Below, piece by piece: positions 1-8,865 of a stretch of DNA of 64,000 bases. The translations under genes and the position numbers were made by a program. Location of the stretch: assembly GCF_003289945.1 (NCBI RefSeq), contig NZ_QMBP01000009.1, forward strand, positions 124,001-188,000, read 5' to 3'. This DNA comes from Mesorhizobium hawassense. GTDB lineage: Bacteria > Pseudomonadota > Alphaproteobacteria > Rhizobiales > Rhizobiaceae. How positions within the stretch are numbered: position 1 is the first letter of the stretch; each line of letters opens with the position of its first letter. A model generated the notes under the pieces. The model saw only the letters and a list, made by a program, of their open reading frames with translations, did no database searches and was not told where the DNA came from.

Positions 1-334
1 GCTCGAAGGATGCCGTCAGTTCGTCGTTATTCGCGGCGGCGCTGGCGGCCCCGAAAGCAGGCTCCTGCCTGATCTGATGCACGACAGCCTGCTGCGCGAC
101 CGGCTCGCTTTCCTCGACGGAATCGAACTCCCCCATCAACTCCTTCTCGAGGTCGATGTCGAAATCGTCCGCCGCCGGAGCCTGGTTAGCCGGCATGGCT
201 TTCTCGGCCGCGGGGGCCGGCTGTCTGACCGGCTGGCGCGGGTCGAAACCCATGATCCGTGTCAGCTCCGCGAACGGATCATCGTCGGCGATATCGTTGT
301 GGTCGGCTACTTTCAGCGGGGTTCTGTCTGCCAT
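1..334 (-). CDS. SPOR-domain protein, N-terminal part (partial)
   Basis: This reading frame is open to the left window edge and shows only the first 111 residues, starting MADRTPLKVADHND. The visible part is acidic and low in complexity, with the segment DDDPFAELTRIMGFDPR, and has no membrane segment yet. In rhizobia the gene directly behind argS normally encodes a SPOR-domain cell-envelope protein with such an acidic cytoplasmic N-terminus, a single membrane helix and a C-terminal peptidoglycan-binding SPOR domain. The identification rests on this position and the N-terminal style, because the diagnostic domain lies outside the window. It is the third gene of a minus-strand run dgt-argS-this gene, about 100 bases after argS. 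Confidence 0.6.
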   Translation of the reverse strand, partial: MADRTPLKVADHNDIADDDPFAELTRIMGFDPRQPVRQPAPAAEKAMPANQAPAADDFDIDLEKELMGEFDSVEESEPVAQQAVVHQIRQEPAFGAASAAANNDELTASFE

Positions 335-437
335 TATTGTTCCCGAACTCGCACACAGTCGGACGCCATGGACGTCGCGCAGGGTTGGCCCTTACCAGCG
401 CAATGTGGGCAAAAGGTGACAGGTTTTTTAGTTAAAC

Positions 438-2195
438 CTAACGCATTTCGGTAGGCGCGTCAGCCCCGATCAGCGTCAGGCCGGACGTCAAAACATCCGA
501 AACAGCCTGCACCAGCCCTAGTCTGGCATAGGTTGATTCTCGGTCGTTAACCTTAACAAAACGTAAGTCTTGATTTTCGTGGCCGCGATTCCACTGTGCG
601 TGGAAGCCGGAAGCCAGATCGTAAAGGTAGAAAGCGAGCCGGTGCGGCTCCTGTGTGAGCGCAGCGGATTCGATCAGCCTGGGATATTCAGCTAGCTTGC
701 GGATCAGCGCGATTTCGCTTTCGTCGGTCAGCAACGTCGTCGCAGCCGCAAGCTGGGCGCGGTCAAAACTGACCTCGCCCGTCCGGGCGGTCGCCATCTG
801 GAACACCGAGTGGCAGCGCGCCGAAGCATACTGGACGTAGAACACCGGATTGTCCTTCGACTGCTCCGTAACCTTGGCGAAGTCGAAATCGAGCGGGGCG
901 TCGCTTTTCCGGTAGAGCATCATGAAGCGAACCGCATCGCGCCCGACCTCTTCGATAACGTCACGCAAAGTGACGAAATTTCCTGCCCGTTTGCCCATCC
1001 GGACCGGCTCGCCATCTCGAAACAGCTTGACCAGATTGCAAAGCAGAACCGTCAGCTTGATCTTGTCGCCGGCAACCGCGCGCGCCAGCGCCTCCAGCCG
1101 CTTCACATAGCCGCCATGATCGGCGCCGAGCACATAGATCAGGTCGACGAAGCCGCGCTCAACCTTGTCCTTGAGATAGGCGACGTCGGCGGCGAAATAG
1201 GTGAACGAGCCGTCCGACTTGACTAGCGCCCGGTCCATGTCGTCGCCAACCGCGGTCGAGCGGAACAGGGTCTGCTCGCGGTCCTCCCAGTCGTCCGGTT
1301 TCTCGCCCTTCGGCGGCGGCAGCGTGCCCTTGTAGATATGCCCTTTGAGCGTCAAGTCGGCGATCGCCGCTCGGATCTTCCTGGCATTGTCGGCGTGCAG
1401 CGTGCGCTCGGAGAAGAACACGTCGTGATGCACGTTGAGCAGCGCCAGATCCTCGCGGATCATCGCCATCATCGCATCGACGGTGCGGTCCTTGACGATC
1501 GCCAGCGCCTCGTCTTCCGGCATCTCCAGCAAGCCGAGGCCGAACTCCTCGGCCAGCGCCTGTCCCACTGGGACCAGATAGTCGCCCGGATAGAGACCGG
1601 GCGGGATTTCGCCAATGTCTTCGCCAAGCGCCTGACGGTAGCGCAGCAACGCGGAGCGGCCGAGAACATCGATCTGGCCGCCGGCGTCGTTGATGACATA
1701 TTCCTTGGTTACGTCATAACCAGCGAAGGCCATGAGGTTAGCGAGCGCATCACCGACCACGGCGCCGCGGCAATGCCCGACATGGAGAGGCCCGGTCGGA
1801 TTGGCCGAGACATATTCGACATTGGCCTTGCGGCCGCCGCCGATCTTGGAGCGCCCGTAGTCGCGTCCTTCGCCGAGAAGCGCCGCCAGATGCACATGCC
1901 AGAAGCCGTCCTTCAGCCTGAGATTGACGAAGCCTGGGCCGGCAACGTCGGCCGAAGCAATGTCGGCGTCCGCGCGCAGCACCTCGACCAGCTTTTCCGC
2001 CAGGGCGCGCGGATTCTGTCCGGTGGGCTTTGCCAGCACCATCGCCGCATTGGTGGCGAGATCGCCATGGCTGGCGTCGCGCGGCGGCTCGACCGTGATG
2101 CGCGACAGGTCGAGCGCAGCCCCTTCCTTGTCCTTCAGGTCAAGGGTTTCGACGGCTTTTACGATCCGCGCGTTGAAATCGGCGAAGATATTCAT
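438..2195 (-). CDS. argS: Arginyl-tRNA synthetase
   Basis: Class I aminoacyl-tRNA synthetase that charges tRNA-Arg in the cytoplasm. The 585-residue protein has the expected length. It shows the N-terminal additional domain, the class I signature as HVGH (residues 138-141, inside ANPTGPLHVGH), a KMSKS-equivalent written MGKRAG, and the C-terminal DALR-type anticodon-binding region. The loose KMSKS motif is normal for ArgRS. It lies 61 bases downstream of dgt and just upstream of the SPOR-domain gene on the same strand, the order usual in Rhizobiales, so the three are probably co-transcribed. Confidence 0.97.
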   Translation of the reverse strand: MNIFADFNARIVKAVETLDLKDKEGAALDLSRITVEPPRDASHGDLATNAAMVLAKPTGQNPRALAEKLVEVLRADADIASADVAGPGFVNLRLKDGFWHVHLAALLGEGRDYGRSKIGGGRKANVEYVSANPTGPLHVGHCRGAVVGDALANLMAFAGYDVTKEYVINDAGGQIDVLGRSALLRYRQALGEDIGEIPPGLYPGDYLVPVGQALAEEFGLGLLEMPEDEALAIVKDRTVDAMMAMIREDLALLNVHHDVFFSERTLHADNARKIRAAIADLTLKGHIYKGTLPPPKGEKPDDWEDREQTLFRSTAVGDDMDRALVKSDGSFTYFAADVAYLKDKVERGFVDLIYVLGADHGGYVKRLEALARAVAGDKIKLTVLLCNLVKLFRDGEPVRMGKRAGNFVTLRDVIEEVGRDAVRFMMLYRKSDAPLDFDFAKVTEQSKDNPVFYVQYASARCHSVFQMATARTGEVSFDRAQLAAATTLLTDESEIALIRKLAEYPRLIESAALTQEPHRLAFYLYDLASGFHAQWNRGHENQDLRFVKVNDRESTYARLGLVQAVSDVLTSGLTLIGADAPTEMR

Positions 2196-2256
2196 TGGAA
2201 GTGCTCTGGGCTTTAAGAGACGACCGGCTCTATGGCCGGCAAAATCGAGGATCGCC

Positions 2257-3486
2257 CTAGCTCAAATCGGGCGTATGGTCAAACAGACGCCGATGTTCCT
2301 TCAGCGCATAGGTGTCGGTCATGCCGGCCAGGAAGTCGGCGACGCTGCGCGCCTTGATGCGATCCTCGGCGCGATCGAGCCCCTCGCGCCAGCCATCGGG
2401 CATGGCGCGCGGATCGGCGAAATACACATCGAACAGCTCACGCACGATGCGCTCGGCGTCGGCCCGCACCCGCATCACTTCCGGATGCCGGTAGAGATGC
2501 TTGTAGAGGAAAGCCTTCAATTCCTTCTCGGCCGCGGCCATGCCTGGCGAGAAGGTCACCAGGGTCTCGCCCGCCGTCCGCACCGCATCGGCGCTGTCCG
2601 GTTTCAGGCGCTCGATGTTGGCGGTAGTCGAGGCTATGACATCCTCGACCATCAAGGTGATCTGCCGGCGCATCAGCTCGTGACCGGTGCGAACGTCGTC
2701 AAGCTGAGGGTATTTGGCGCGCACGCCCTTCAGGATCGAGCCCGGCAGGCCGACCTCCCCAAGCATCTCCAGCGTCAGCAGGCCGGCGCGCAGGCCGTCG
2801 TCGATGTCATGGGTGTTGTAGGCGATGTCGTCGGCGATGGCGGCACACTGCGCCTCGATGCCGGCGAAGCGGTCGAGCTCGAGGTCGTGCAGCTCCGAAT
2901 AGTCGCGGATCGCCTGCGGCACCGGACCCTCGAGCCCCTTCCCGCTTGCGTCGGTCAGCGGGCCATTGTGCTTGACCAGCCCCTCCAGCGTCTCCCAGGT
3001 GAGGTTCAGTCCGTCGAATTCGGCATAGCGCCGCTCCAGCCGCGTGACCACGCGCAGAGATTGGGCGTTGTGATCGAAGCCGCCCCAGGCGGCCATCTTC
3101 TCGTTGAGCGCATCCTCGCCCGTATGGCCGAAGGGCGTGTGGCCAAAATCGTGGACAAGAGCCACGGCTTCGGCGAGATCCTCGTCGCCGCGCAAGGCCC
3201 GCGCCAGCGCACGGGCAATCTGCGCCACCTCGATCGAATGCGTCAGCCGCGTGCGGTAGTGATCGCCTTCATGCGCGACGAAGACCTGCGTCTTGTGCTT
3301 CAGCCGGCGAAAGGCAGTGGAATGGATGATGCGGTCGCGGTCGCGCTGGAACGGCGTGCGGGTCGGGCTTTCGGTCTCCTCGAACAGCCGTCCGCGCGAG
3401 CCCGCCGGGTCGCTCGCATAGACGGCGCGCGGCCGATAGCCGAAGCCGATGTCGCCGAGAGCATTCTTGCCCTGCCGCTCGTCCAT
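2257..3486 (-). CDS. dgt: Deoxyguanosinetriphosphate triphosphohydrolase-like protein
   Basis: HD-superfamily dNTP triphosphohydrolase, about 409 residues. The metal-binding HD signature is visible as LVHDFGHTPFGHTGED, preceded by the conserved TRLTHSIEVAQIAR and followed further on by the ADDIAYNTHDIDDG segment typical of dGTPase. The family removes triphosphate from dNTPs and helps balance nucleotide pools. I start it at the ATG giving MDERQGKNALGD; an upstream extension in the same frame would run into the promoter region of the divergent erpA gene and adds residues without family resemblance. First gene of the dgt-argS-SPOR run. Confidence 0.92.
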   Translation of the reverse strand: MDERQGKNALGDIGFGYRPRAVYASDPAGSRGRLFEETESPTRTPFQRDRDRIIHSTAFRRLKHKTQVFVAHEGDHYRTRLTHSIEVAQIARALARALRGDEDLAEAVALVHDFGHTPFGHTGEDALNEKMAAWGGFDHNAQSLRVVTRLERRYAEFDGLNLTWETLEGLVKHNGPLTDASGKGLEGPVPQAIRDYSELHDLELDRFAGIEAQCAAIADDIAYNTHDIDDGLRAGLLTLEMLGEVGLPGSILKGVRAKYPQLDDVRTGHELMRRQITLMVEDVIASTTANIERLKPDSADAVRTAGETLVTFSPGMAAAEKELKAFLYKHLYRHPEVMRVRADAERIVRELFDVYFADPRAMPDGWREGLDRAEDRIKARSVADFLAGMTDTYALKEHRRLFDHTPDLS

Positions 3487-3556
3487 TGACCCACCAGTTG
3501 ACTCAGGCCTGCCCGCTTCATACCTATCATATGAAACGGAAAGCAAGGTGACGCCG

Positions 3557-3904
3557 ATGGGCGCGGATGCCAAGACTGCCATGAAGGTCGAAATGACCGA
3601 TGCCGCGGCAAAACGGATCGCCAGGATTGTTTCCGGCGAACCGGGCAAGACGGCGCTGCGCGTCTCCGTCGAAGGCGGCGGCTGTTCGGGCTTTTCCTAC
3701 AAATTCGATCTGGTCGAGGCGCGGAACGACGACGACGTCGCCATCGAGAAGGACGGCGCCACGGTCCTGATCGACGATTTGTCGCTGGTCTATATGGGCG
3801 GTTCGGTGATCGACTTCGTCGACGATTTGATGGGGCAGTCCTTCCAGATCAGGAACCCGAACGCGGTCGCCTCCTGCGGCTGTGGAACGAGCTTCAGCAT
3901 TTGA
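3557..3904 (+). CDS. erpA: Iron-sulfur cluster insertion protein (A-type carrier)
   Basis: Small A-type Fe-S carrier of the HesB/IscA/ErpA family, 115 residues from this ATG (107 from an internal ATG at 3581). It holds the three cluster-ligand cysteines: one in GGGCSGF and two in the C-terminal CGCG. Such proteins take clusters from the Suf/Isc machinery and deliver them to apo-enzymes. The purine-rich AAGGTG a few bases before 3557 supports this start. It is divergent from dgt with only about 70 bases between the start codons, so the promoters must lie back to back. Confidence 0.92.
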   Translation: MGADAKTAMKVEMTDAAAKRIARIVSGEPGKTALRVSVEGGGCSGFSYKFDLVEARNDDDVAIEKDGATVLIDDLSLVYMGGSVIDFVDDLMGQSFQIRNPNAVASCGCGTSFSI

Positions 3905-3908
3905 AGCT

Positions 3909-4424
3909 ATGAAGCCTTTTCTCGAGGGCCACGAGGATCCGCTGACGGTTCTTGTCGCCCGCGAGATGGACGCCGTTTCCGATGTCGATGTCGTCGCTTG
4001 GGCTGGCTGTCACGCCGCGCCGCCGAGTTATGCCGAGGATAGCGATTATCAGGAGCTGCTACGGAGCAATCCGAGAAATCCCTTGGCCCTCGGCAAAGCG
4101 CATGGCCATCTGACGTCGCTGGTCGCGCGAGTGTTTGCCGATTTCGACCCTAGCTCTGCGCAAGCCGGCGAAATGGCACGCCGGCTGTTCCTGCGGCGCA
4201 TACGCTCTTACCTTCATAGCGACCTCGAACCACTCCAGATCTGTCGCATGATCCCTCCCATCGAGGAAAGATACGATTATCCGTACTGGCTCGGTAATCT
4301 CTACGACGTCTGTGACTGGATGGACGCGCGCACGACGCGCGACCAGGCATTGCATCTCAGGGACGCCATCGAGCAGATACTCTCGGACAATGGCGAGAGC
4401 CAGCTTCCGGACGCGACAGAATGA
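3909..4424 (+). CDS. Conserved hypothetical protein, 171 residues
   Basis: I do not recognise a family. The protein is soluble-looking, without signal peptide or membrane helices, rich in acidic residues, with YDYPYWLGNLYDVCDWMDART in its last third (a region of several Trp, Tyr and Asp). It starts five bases after the erpA stop codon and its stop codon overlaps the start of the next gene in an ATGA junction, so the three genes erpA, this one and the VOC-family gene look like one transcription unit. Codon use matches the neighbours, so I consider it a real gene. Confidence 0.75.
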   Translation: MKPFLEGHEDPLTVLVAREMDAVSDVDVVAWAGCHAAPPSYAEDSDYQELLRSNPRNPLALGKAHGHLTSLVARVFADFDPSSAQAGEMARRLFLRRIRSYLHSDLEPLQICRMIPPIEERYDYPYWLGNLYDVCDWMDARTTRDQALHLRDAIEQILSDNGESQLPDATE

Positions 4425-4813
4425 GCGGCGTCGGCGCGGTCCGTCAGGTCGCGCTGTCGGCTGGGCGCGATCTCGACGTGACGCTGGCCTTCTGGCAGGG
4501 CGTGCTCGGCTTGAATGTGCATGCGCGCTATGACCCGCCGGGAATGGCGTTCATCATGGCGGGCGATGTGCGCCTGCTCTTCATCGACGGCGTGCCGCCG
4601 GGCACCGTCTATCTCGACATCGCCGGCCTCGAAGCCTTCCACGCCGAGGCGAAAGCCGCAGGCATTCCTTTCACCGCGCCGCCGACGATCGTCCATCGCG
4701 ACACCGAGGGCAGGTTCGGTCCGGCCGGGGAAAGCGAATGGATGGCCTTTCTAAAGGACCCCGCAGGCAATACGATCGGCTTGGTCGAGCGCCTTGCGCC
4801 GGAACAGAATTGA
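4421..4813 (+). CDS. VOC (glyoxalase/bleomycin-resistance) superfamily protein
   Basis: A 130-residue protein with the beta-alpha-beta-beta-beta fold pattern of the vicinal oxygen chelate superfamily: start of the first module in LDVTLAFWQGVLGLNV, and the C-terminal strand motif FLKDPAGNTIGLVE, which carries the usual metal-ligand glutamate. Members include glyoxalases, dioxygenases and antibiotic-binding proteins, and the sequence does not tell which. It overlaps the preceding gene by four bases (ATGA) and ends seven bases before xth. Confidence 0.85.
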   Translation: MSGVGAVRQVALSAGRDLDVTLAFWQGVLGLNVHARYDPPGMAFIMAGDVRLLFIDGVPPGTVYLDIAGLEAFHAEAKAAGIPFTAPPTIVHRDTEGRFGPAGESEWMAFLKDPAGNTIGLVERLAPEQN

Positions 4814-4820
4814 GGCCTGC

Positions 4821-5615
4821 ATGAAGATCGTCACCTGGAACATCAACGGCGTTCGCGCCCGCATCGGCAATCTCACCCACTGGCTGACCGAAAGCGCGCC
4901 GGACATGGTCTGCCTGCAGGAGATCAAGAGCGTCGACGAATTGTTCCCGCGCGCCGAGATCGAGGCGCTGGGCTACAATGTCGAGACCAACGGCCAGAAG
5001 AGCTTCAACGGCGTCGCCATCCTGTCGAAGCTTCCCTTCGACGAGGTCAATCGCGGCTTGCCGGGCGACGATGCGGATGACCATGCCCGCTTCATCGAGG
5101 GCGTCTTTTCGACCGACCAGGGGGCCTTGCGTGTCGCCTCGCTCTATCTGCCGAACGGCAACCCGATCGACGATGAGCGCAAGTTTTCCTACAAACTCGC
5201 CTGGATGGCGCGGCTGGAGCGTTGGGCGGAAGAACGCCTGCGGCTCGAAGAGGCTCTCGTGCTGGCCGGCGACTACAACGTCATTCCCGAGCCCGCCGAT
5301 GCCCGGTTTCCGGAGAACTGGCTGGGCGACGCGCTGTTCCAGCCGCGGACAAGGCAGGCCTTCCGCCGGCTGAAGAATCTCGGCTTCACCGAAGCGGTGC
5401 GCAGCGTGACCGACTCGGCCGGCGTCTACACCTTCTGGGACTATCAGGCCGGCGCCTGGCAGAAGAACAACGGCATCCGCATCGACCACCTGCTGCTGTC
5501 GCCGGAAGCCGCCAACCGTTTCTCGTCGGCCTCGGTGGAAAAGCACGTCCGCGCCTGGGAAAAACCTTCCGACCACGTGCCGGTCGCGATCGAGCTCAGC
5601 CTGCGGCCGGCCTGA
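4821..5615 (+). CDS. xth: Exodeoxyribonuclease III
   Basis: AP endonuclease/3'-exonuclease of the ExoIII family, 264 residues, for base-excision repair. Family motifs appear in order: TWNINGVRARIGNL at the N-terminus, CLQEIKS with the metal-binding Glu, SFNGVAILSK, GDYNVIPEPAD with the catalytic Asp and Asn, RIDHLLLSP, and SDHVPV with the catalytic His near the C-terminus. I start at ATG 4821 because MKIVTWNINGVRAR is the standard N-terminus; a longer frame upstream overlaps the previous gene and lacks similarity. Confidence 0.95.
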   Translation: MKIVTWNINGVRARIGNLTHWLTESAPDMVCLQEIKSVDELFPRAEIEALGYNVETNGQKSFNGVAILSKLPFDEVNRGLPGDDADDHARFIEGVFSTDQGALRVASLYLPNGNPIDDERKFSYKLAWMARLERWAEERLRLEEALVLAGDYNVIPEPADARFPENWLGDALFQPRTRQAFRRLKNLGFTEAVRSVTDSAGVYTFWDYQAGAWQKNNGIRIDHLLLSPEAANRFSSASVEKHVRAWEKPSDHVPVAIELSLRPA

Positions 5616-5679
5616 TAGATTTCCGGACCCAGATATCGCCACAAATCCGGTCTTTGATGCGGATTGCTGTGGGGGTTGA

Positions 5680-5973
5680 ATGGCGATCCGATTTCTTTTC
5701 TGGCCGGTCGGCCTTGCTTTGGCGCTTGCCGCGCCGACGCCGTTGCTGGCGGCTCCAACCTGCCTTGCCAACGGCAAGTCCTTCAATATCGGCGAGACGG
5801 CGTGCCTGACACTGGCCGGCGAGAGCCACCTCGCCCGCTGCGACATGGTTCTCAACAACACGTCCTGGACCAGGATCAAGGACGAATGTCCGGGAGAGAC
5901 GCCAAAGCCGCACCCGACGTCGATCTCCACCCCGACGCCCGGCCCGGCGCCTACGGAGCCGACCGCCAACTGA
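5680..5973 (+). CDS. Small secreted protein, 97 residues
   Basis: The first 25 residues form a clear Sec signal peptide (hydrophobic run ending LLAAPTCLA). The mature part has three or four cysteines (TCLANG, TACL, RCDM, DEC) and a proline/threonine-rich tail with TPTPGPAPTEPT. I do not recognise a named family; comparable small secreted proteins of unknown role are common in rhizobia. It probably acts in the periplasm, perhaps disulfide-bonded. It stands 64 bases after xth on the same strand and is convergent with exoR. Confidence 0.7.
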   Translation: MAIRFLFWPVGLALALAAPTPLLAAPTCLANGKSFNIGETACLTLAGESHLARCDMVLNNTSWTRIKDECPGETPKPHPTSISTPTPGPAPTEPTAN

Positions 5974-6037
5974 TCCAGCGCCACGATTGGCAGCGCACAC
6001 CCGGCGTCTTTTGAATTTCCCGCAAAAAGAGCGGCGC

Positions 6038-6865
6038 TTACTGGTCGCCGTTGTTGCCCTTGGTCAGGATATCGTCGGCAAGCGAGATCGCGGTACGGCG
6101 ATCGGCCTCGCCGGCGGCGGCGAAAGCCTCTTCCTGCATATTGCGGATCCAGGGCTGGTCGGCCGGCGGAGCCCGCTCGAGCGCGGCCGTCATCATCGCC
6201 AGGCCGCGCACGACCTTGCCGCTCTGGAACAAGAGGTTGCCGAGTGTCGCCTGCGCGCCGGCATGGCCCTTCTCGGCCGCCAGTTGCAGCCAGCGGCCGG
6301 CCTGCTTGACGCTGGCCTTTACGCCGCCCTCGCCCTTTAGGAACATCCGGCCGATCTCGAACTGAGCGTTCGGATTGCGGTAGTTGGCGGCGGCGCGCAT
6401 GTAATATTCCTGCGCCGCGACGTCGTTTTCCTCGACCGGGGTGCCGGGAATGCCCTTGCGCAGATAATCGCCGAGCGCCACCAGCGCGTCCGACACATAG
6501 CTTTCTTCGGGTGAGCCCGGCTCGACATCCTGGTCGACGATTTCCGAGAAGAACTTGAAGGCCGCATAGTCGTCGCGCGTCACGCCGTCGCCTTCGGCAT
6601 ACATGCGCGCAAGCTTCCAGGTGGCGCCGATCTGGCCGTTCTCGGCGGCGTATTTATAGGCCTCGACCGCCTGGTCCTTGTGGCCGCTCTTGTAAGCCGA
6701 GAAGCCGAACTGGAACACCGCCCAGGGGCTCGACTGCGGCTTCACGCCGGTCTTGTCGTCGAACACCTTGTCGTCGAAGGCCATGGCCTGCCCGACGGCG
6801 CCCAAGGTCGCCAGAGCGACCAGTGCCGAAAAGACAGACGACCTCAACACCTCAGATGTCCGCAT
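6038..6865 (-). CDS. exoR: Exopolysaccharide production negative regulator ExoR, Sel1-repeat periplasmic protein
   Basis: A 275-residue protein with an N-terminal signal peptide (about residues 1-29, ending AMAFDD) and Sel1/TPR-like helical repeats, for example AVEAYKYAAENGQIGATWKLARMYAEG and GRWLQLAAEKGHAGAQATLGNL. This architecture, size and start match rhizobial ExoR, the periplasmic inhibitor of the ExoS-ChvI two-component system, which represses succinoglycan-type exopolysaccharide and promotes motility. That role is known from Sinorhizobium and is carried over by inference. Its first 14 bases overlap the end of ilvD upstream, suggesting coupled translation. Confidence 0.82.
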   Translation of the reverse strand: MRTSEVLRSSVFSALVALATLGAVGQAMAFDDKVFDDKTGVKPQSSPWAVFQFGFSAYKSGHKDQAVEAYKYAAENGQIGATWKLARMYAEGDGVTRDDYAAFKFFSEIVDQDVEPGSPEESYVSDALVALGDYLRKGIPGTPVEENDVAAQEYYMRAAANYRNPNAQFEIGRMFLKGEGGVKASVKQAGRWLQLAAEKGHAGAQATLGNLLFQSGKVVRGLAMMTAALERAPPADQPWIRNMQEEAFAAAGEADRRTAISLADDILTKGNNGDQ

Positions 6866-8576
6866 AGCAGTGCGTTTCTTTGGCCGCGCCCGGATGGGTC
6901 ACCGCGCCGTCGCGGGCCGACCCTACGGCCTGCGCATATTTCCATATCGCGCCGGACTGATAGTCGGTCTCGCGCGGCATCCAACTCTTTGCCCGGGCAG
7001 CCAGTTCGGCGTCCGACAGGGCCACCTCGATCGTGCCTTTCACGGCATCGATCGAGATCACGTCGCCATCCTTGATCAGCCCGATAGGCCCGCCGACCGC
7101 CGCCTCAGGCCCGACATGGCCGATGCAGAAGCCGCGCGTGGCGCCGGAGAAGCGCCCGTCGGTGATCAGCGCCACCTTGCCGCCCATGCCCTGGCCGTAG
7201 AGCGCCGCCGTCGTCGACAGCATCTCGCGCATGCCCGGACCGCCGCGCGGCCCCTCATAGCGGATGACGAGAACCTCGCCTTCCCGGTAATTGCGCTGCG
7301 TGACCGCTTCGAAGCACTCCTCTTCCGAATCGAAGCAACGCGCCGGGCCTGAGAATTTCAGTTCCGACATGCCCGCGACCTTCACGATCGCACCTTCGGG
7401 GGCAAGGTTGCCCTTCAAGCCCACAACGCCGCCTGTCTTGGTGATTGGCCGATTGGCGGGACGCACAACATCCTGGCTGTCATTCCAGGAAACGTGCTCC
7501 ATGTTTTCGGCCAAAGTACGGCCGGTGACCGTGATGCAGTCGCCATGCAGATAGCCGTGGTCGAGCAACGTCTTCATCAGCAGCGGAATGCCGCCGGCCT
7601 CGAACATGTCCTTGGCGACATATCTGCCGCCCGGCTTGAGGTCGGCGATATAGGGCGTCTTCTCGAAGATCGCGGCGACGTCGAATAGATCGAACTTGAT
7701 GCCGGCCTCATGCGCGATCGCCGGCAAATGCAGCGCCGCGTTGGTCGAGCCGCCGGTGGCCGACACCACGGTCGCCGCGTTCTCCAGCGCCTCGCGCGTG
7801 ACGATGTCGCGCGGCCGGATGTTTTTCGCGATCAGTTCCATGACCTTTTCGCCCGAGGCGAAATTGAAGCGGTCGCGCATCTCGTACGGCGCCGGCGCGC
7901 CGCAGGAATAGGGCAAGGCCAAGCCGATCGCCTCGGCAACGGTCGCCATGGTGTTGGCGGTGAATTGCGCGCCGCATGAGCCGGCCGAAGGGCACGCGGC
8001 CTGCTCGATCTCGAGCAGTTCGGCATCGCCGATGGTGCCGACCGAATGCTGGCCGACCGCTTCGAACACATCCTGCACCGTGATCTGCCGGCCGCGATAG
8101 CTGCCGGGCAGGATCGAGCCGCCATAGATGAAGATCGACGGCACGTTGAGGCGCACCATCGCCATCATCATGCCGGGCAGCGACTTGTCGCAGCCGGCAA
8201 GTCCGACCAGCGCGTCGTAGCAATGACCGCGCATGGTGAGCTCGACCGAATCGGCGATCACCTCGCGCGACACCAGCGATGACTTCATGCCCTGGTGGCC
8301 CATGGCGATGCCGTCGGTGACGGTGATGGTGCAGAACTCGCGCGGCGTGCCGTTGGCCGCCGCAACGCCCTTCTTCACCACTTGCGCCTGGCGCATCAGC
8401 GAGATGTTGCAGGGTGCTGCTTCGTTCCAGCAGCTGGCGACGCCGACCAGAGGCTGCGCGATCTCGGCGGCCGACAGCCCCATGGCGTAAAGATACGAAC
8501 GATGCGGCGCGCGCGCCGGACCAACGGTCACATAGCGGCTCGGCAGCTTGGCCTTGGAGATTGCCTTGGCGTCCAT
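6852..8576 (-). CDS. ilvD: Dihydroxy-acid dehydratase
   Basis: Fe-S dehydratase of valine, leucine and isoleucine synthesis, converting 2,3-dihydroxy acids to 2-keto acids; 574 residues, full length. Cluster cysteines are seen in CWNEAAPCN, GLAGCDKSLPGM and CPSAGSCGAQFTANTM, and the family signature CDKSLPGM is intact. Two ATG codons are adjacent (8579 and 8576); AAGGA lies just upstream, and the second gives the better spacing. The stop codon region overlaps the start of exoR by 14 bases, so the two genes very probably share an mRNA. Confidence 0.96.
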   Translation of the reverse strand: MDAKAISKAKLPSRYVTVGPARAPHRSYLYAMGLSAAEIAQPLVGVASCWNEAAPCNISLMRQAQVVKKGVAAANGTPREFCTITVTDGIAMGHQGMKSSLVSREVIADSVELTMRGHCYDALVGLAGCDKSLPGMMMAMVRLNVPSIFIYGGSILPGSYRGRQITVQDVFEAVGQHSVGTIGDAELLEIEQAACPSAGSCGAQFTANTMATVAEAIGLALPYSCGAPAPYEMRDRFNFASGEKVMELIAKNIRPRDIVTREALENAATVVSATGGSTNAALHLPAIAHEAGIKFDLFDVAAIFEKTPYIADLKPGGRYVAKDMFEAGGIPLLMKTLLDHGYLHGDCITVTGRTLAENMEHVSWNDSQDVVRPANRPITKTGGVVGLKGNLAPEGAIVKVAGMSELKFSGPARCFDSEEECFEAVTQRNYREGEVLVIRYEGPRGGPGMREMLSTTAALYGQGMGGKVALITDGRFSGATRGFCIGHVGPEAAVGGPIGLIKDGDVISIDAVKGTIEVALSDAELAARAKSWMPRETDYQSGAIWKYAQAVGSARDGAVTHPGAAKETHCYADI

Positions 8577-8579
8577 CAT

Positions 8580-8865
8580 CGTCCTTGCCGCACACCCCGC
8601 GGCCTGCCCCTTCGCCGCGCCAACCTGGCACGCGTTCCGAGACCTATCTCGGGTGCTCCGGGTTTATGGCGGGAAATGGGCAGTTCCCTCGGCAAGTCCT
8701 TTAGCGCGGGGGTTGTTCATAAACTGTTGCCGAAACGTCACAATTGTATCGGACGCCGGTTGTGCTGCGAATCTGCAACATAGGGTCGATGAGAGGATTT
8801 GAATCGGCAGCGCGTGACAAAAAAGGCCGGGCAATGCCCGGCCTTTTCGATGAATTTTCAGAAAC
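8580..8865. other. Intergenic region between ilvD and the porin gene
   Basis: No gene seen. It holds the upstream region of ilvD (minus strand) and the terminator of the downstream-facing porin gene at its right end. I could not pick a convincing -35/-10 pair for ilvD by eye. Confidence 0.5.
8818..8849 (-). terminator. Rho-independent terminator behind the OmpP1-like gene
   Basis: A GC-rich perfect stem, AAGGCCGGGC paired with GCCCGGCCTT around a short AT loop, lies 17-48 bases after the porin stop codon. On the minus strand the stem is followed by a run of six T, as expected for an intrinsic terminator. Confidence 0.85.

Noticed and set aside
4671..5984. Long minus-strand frame over VOC, xth and the small secreted protein gene
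   Set aside because: It overlaps three recognised plus-strand genes and has no recognisable motif.
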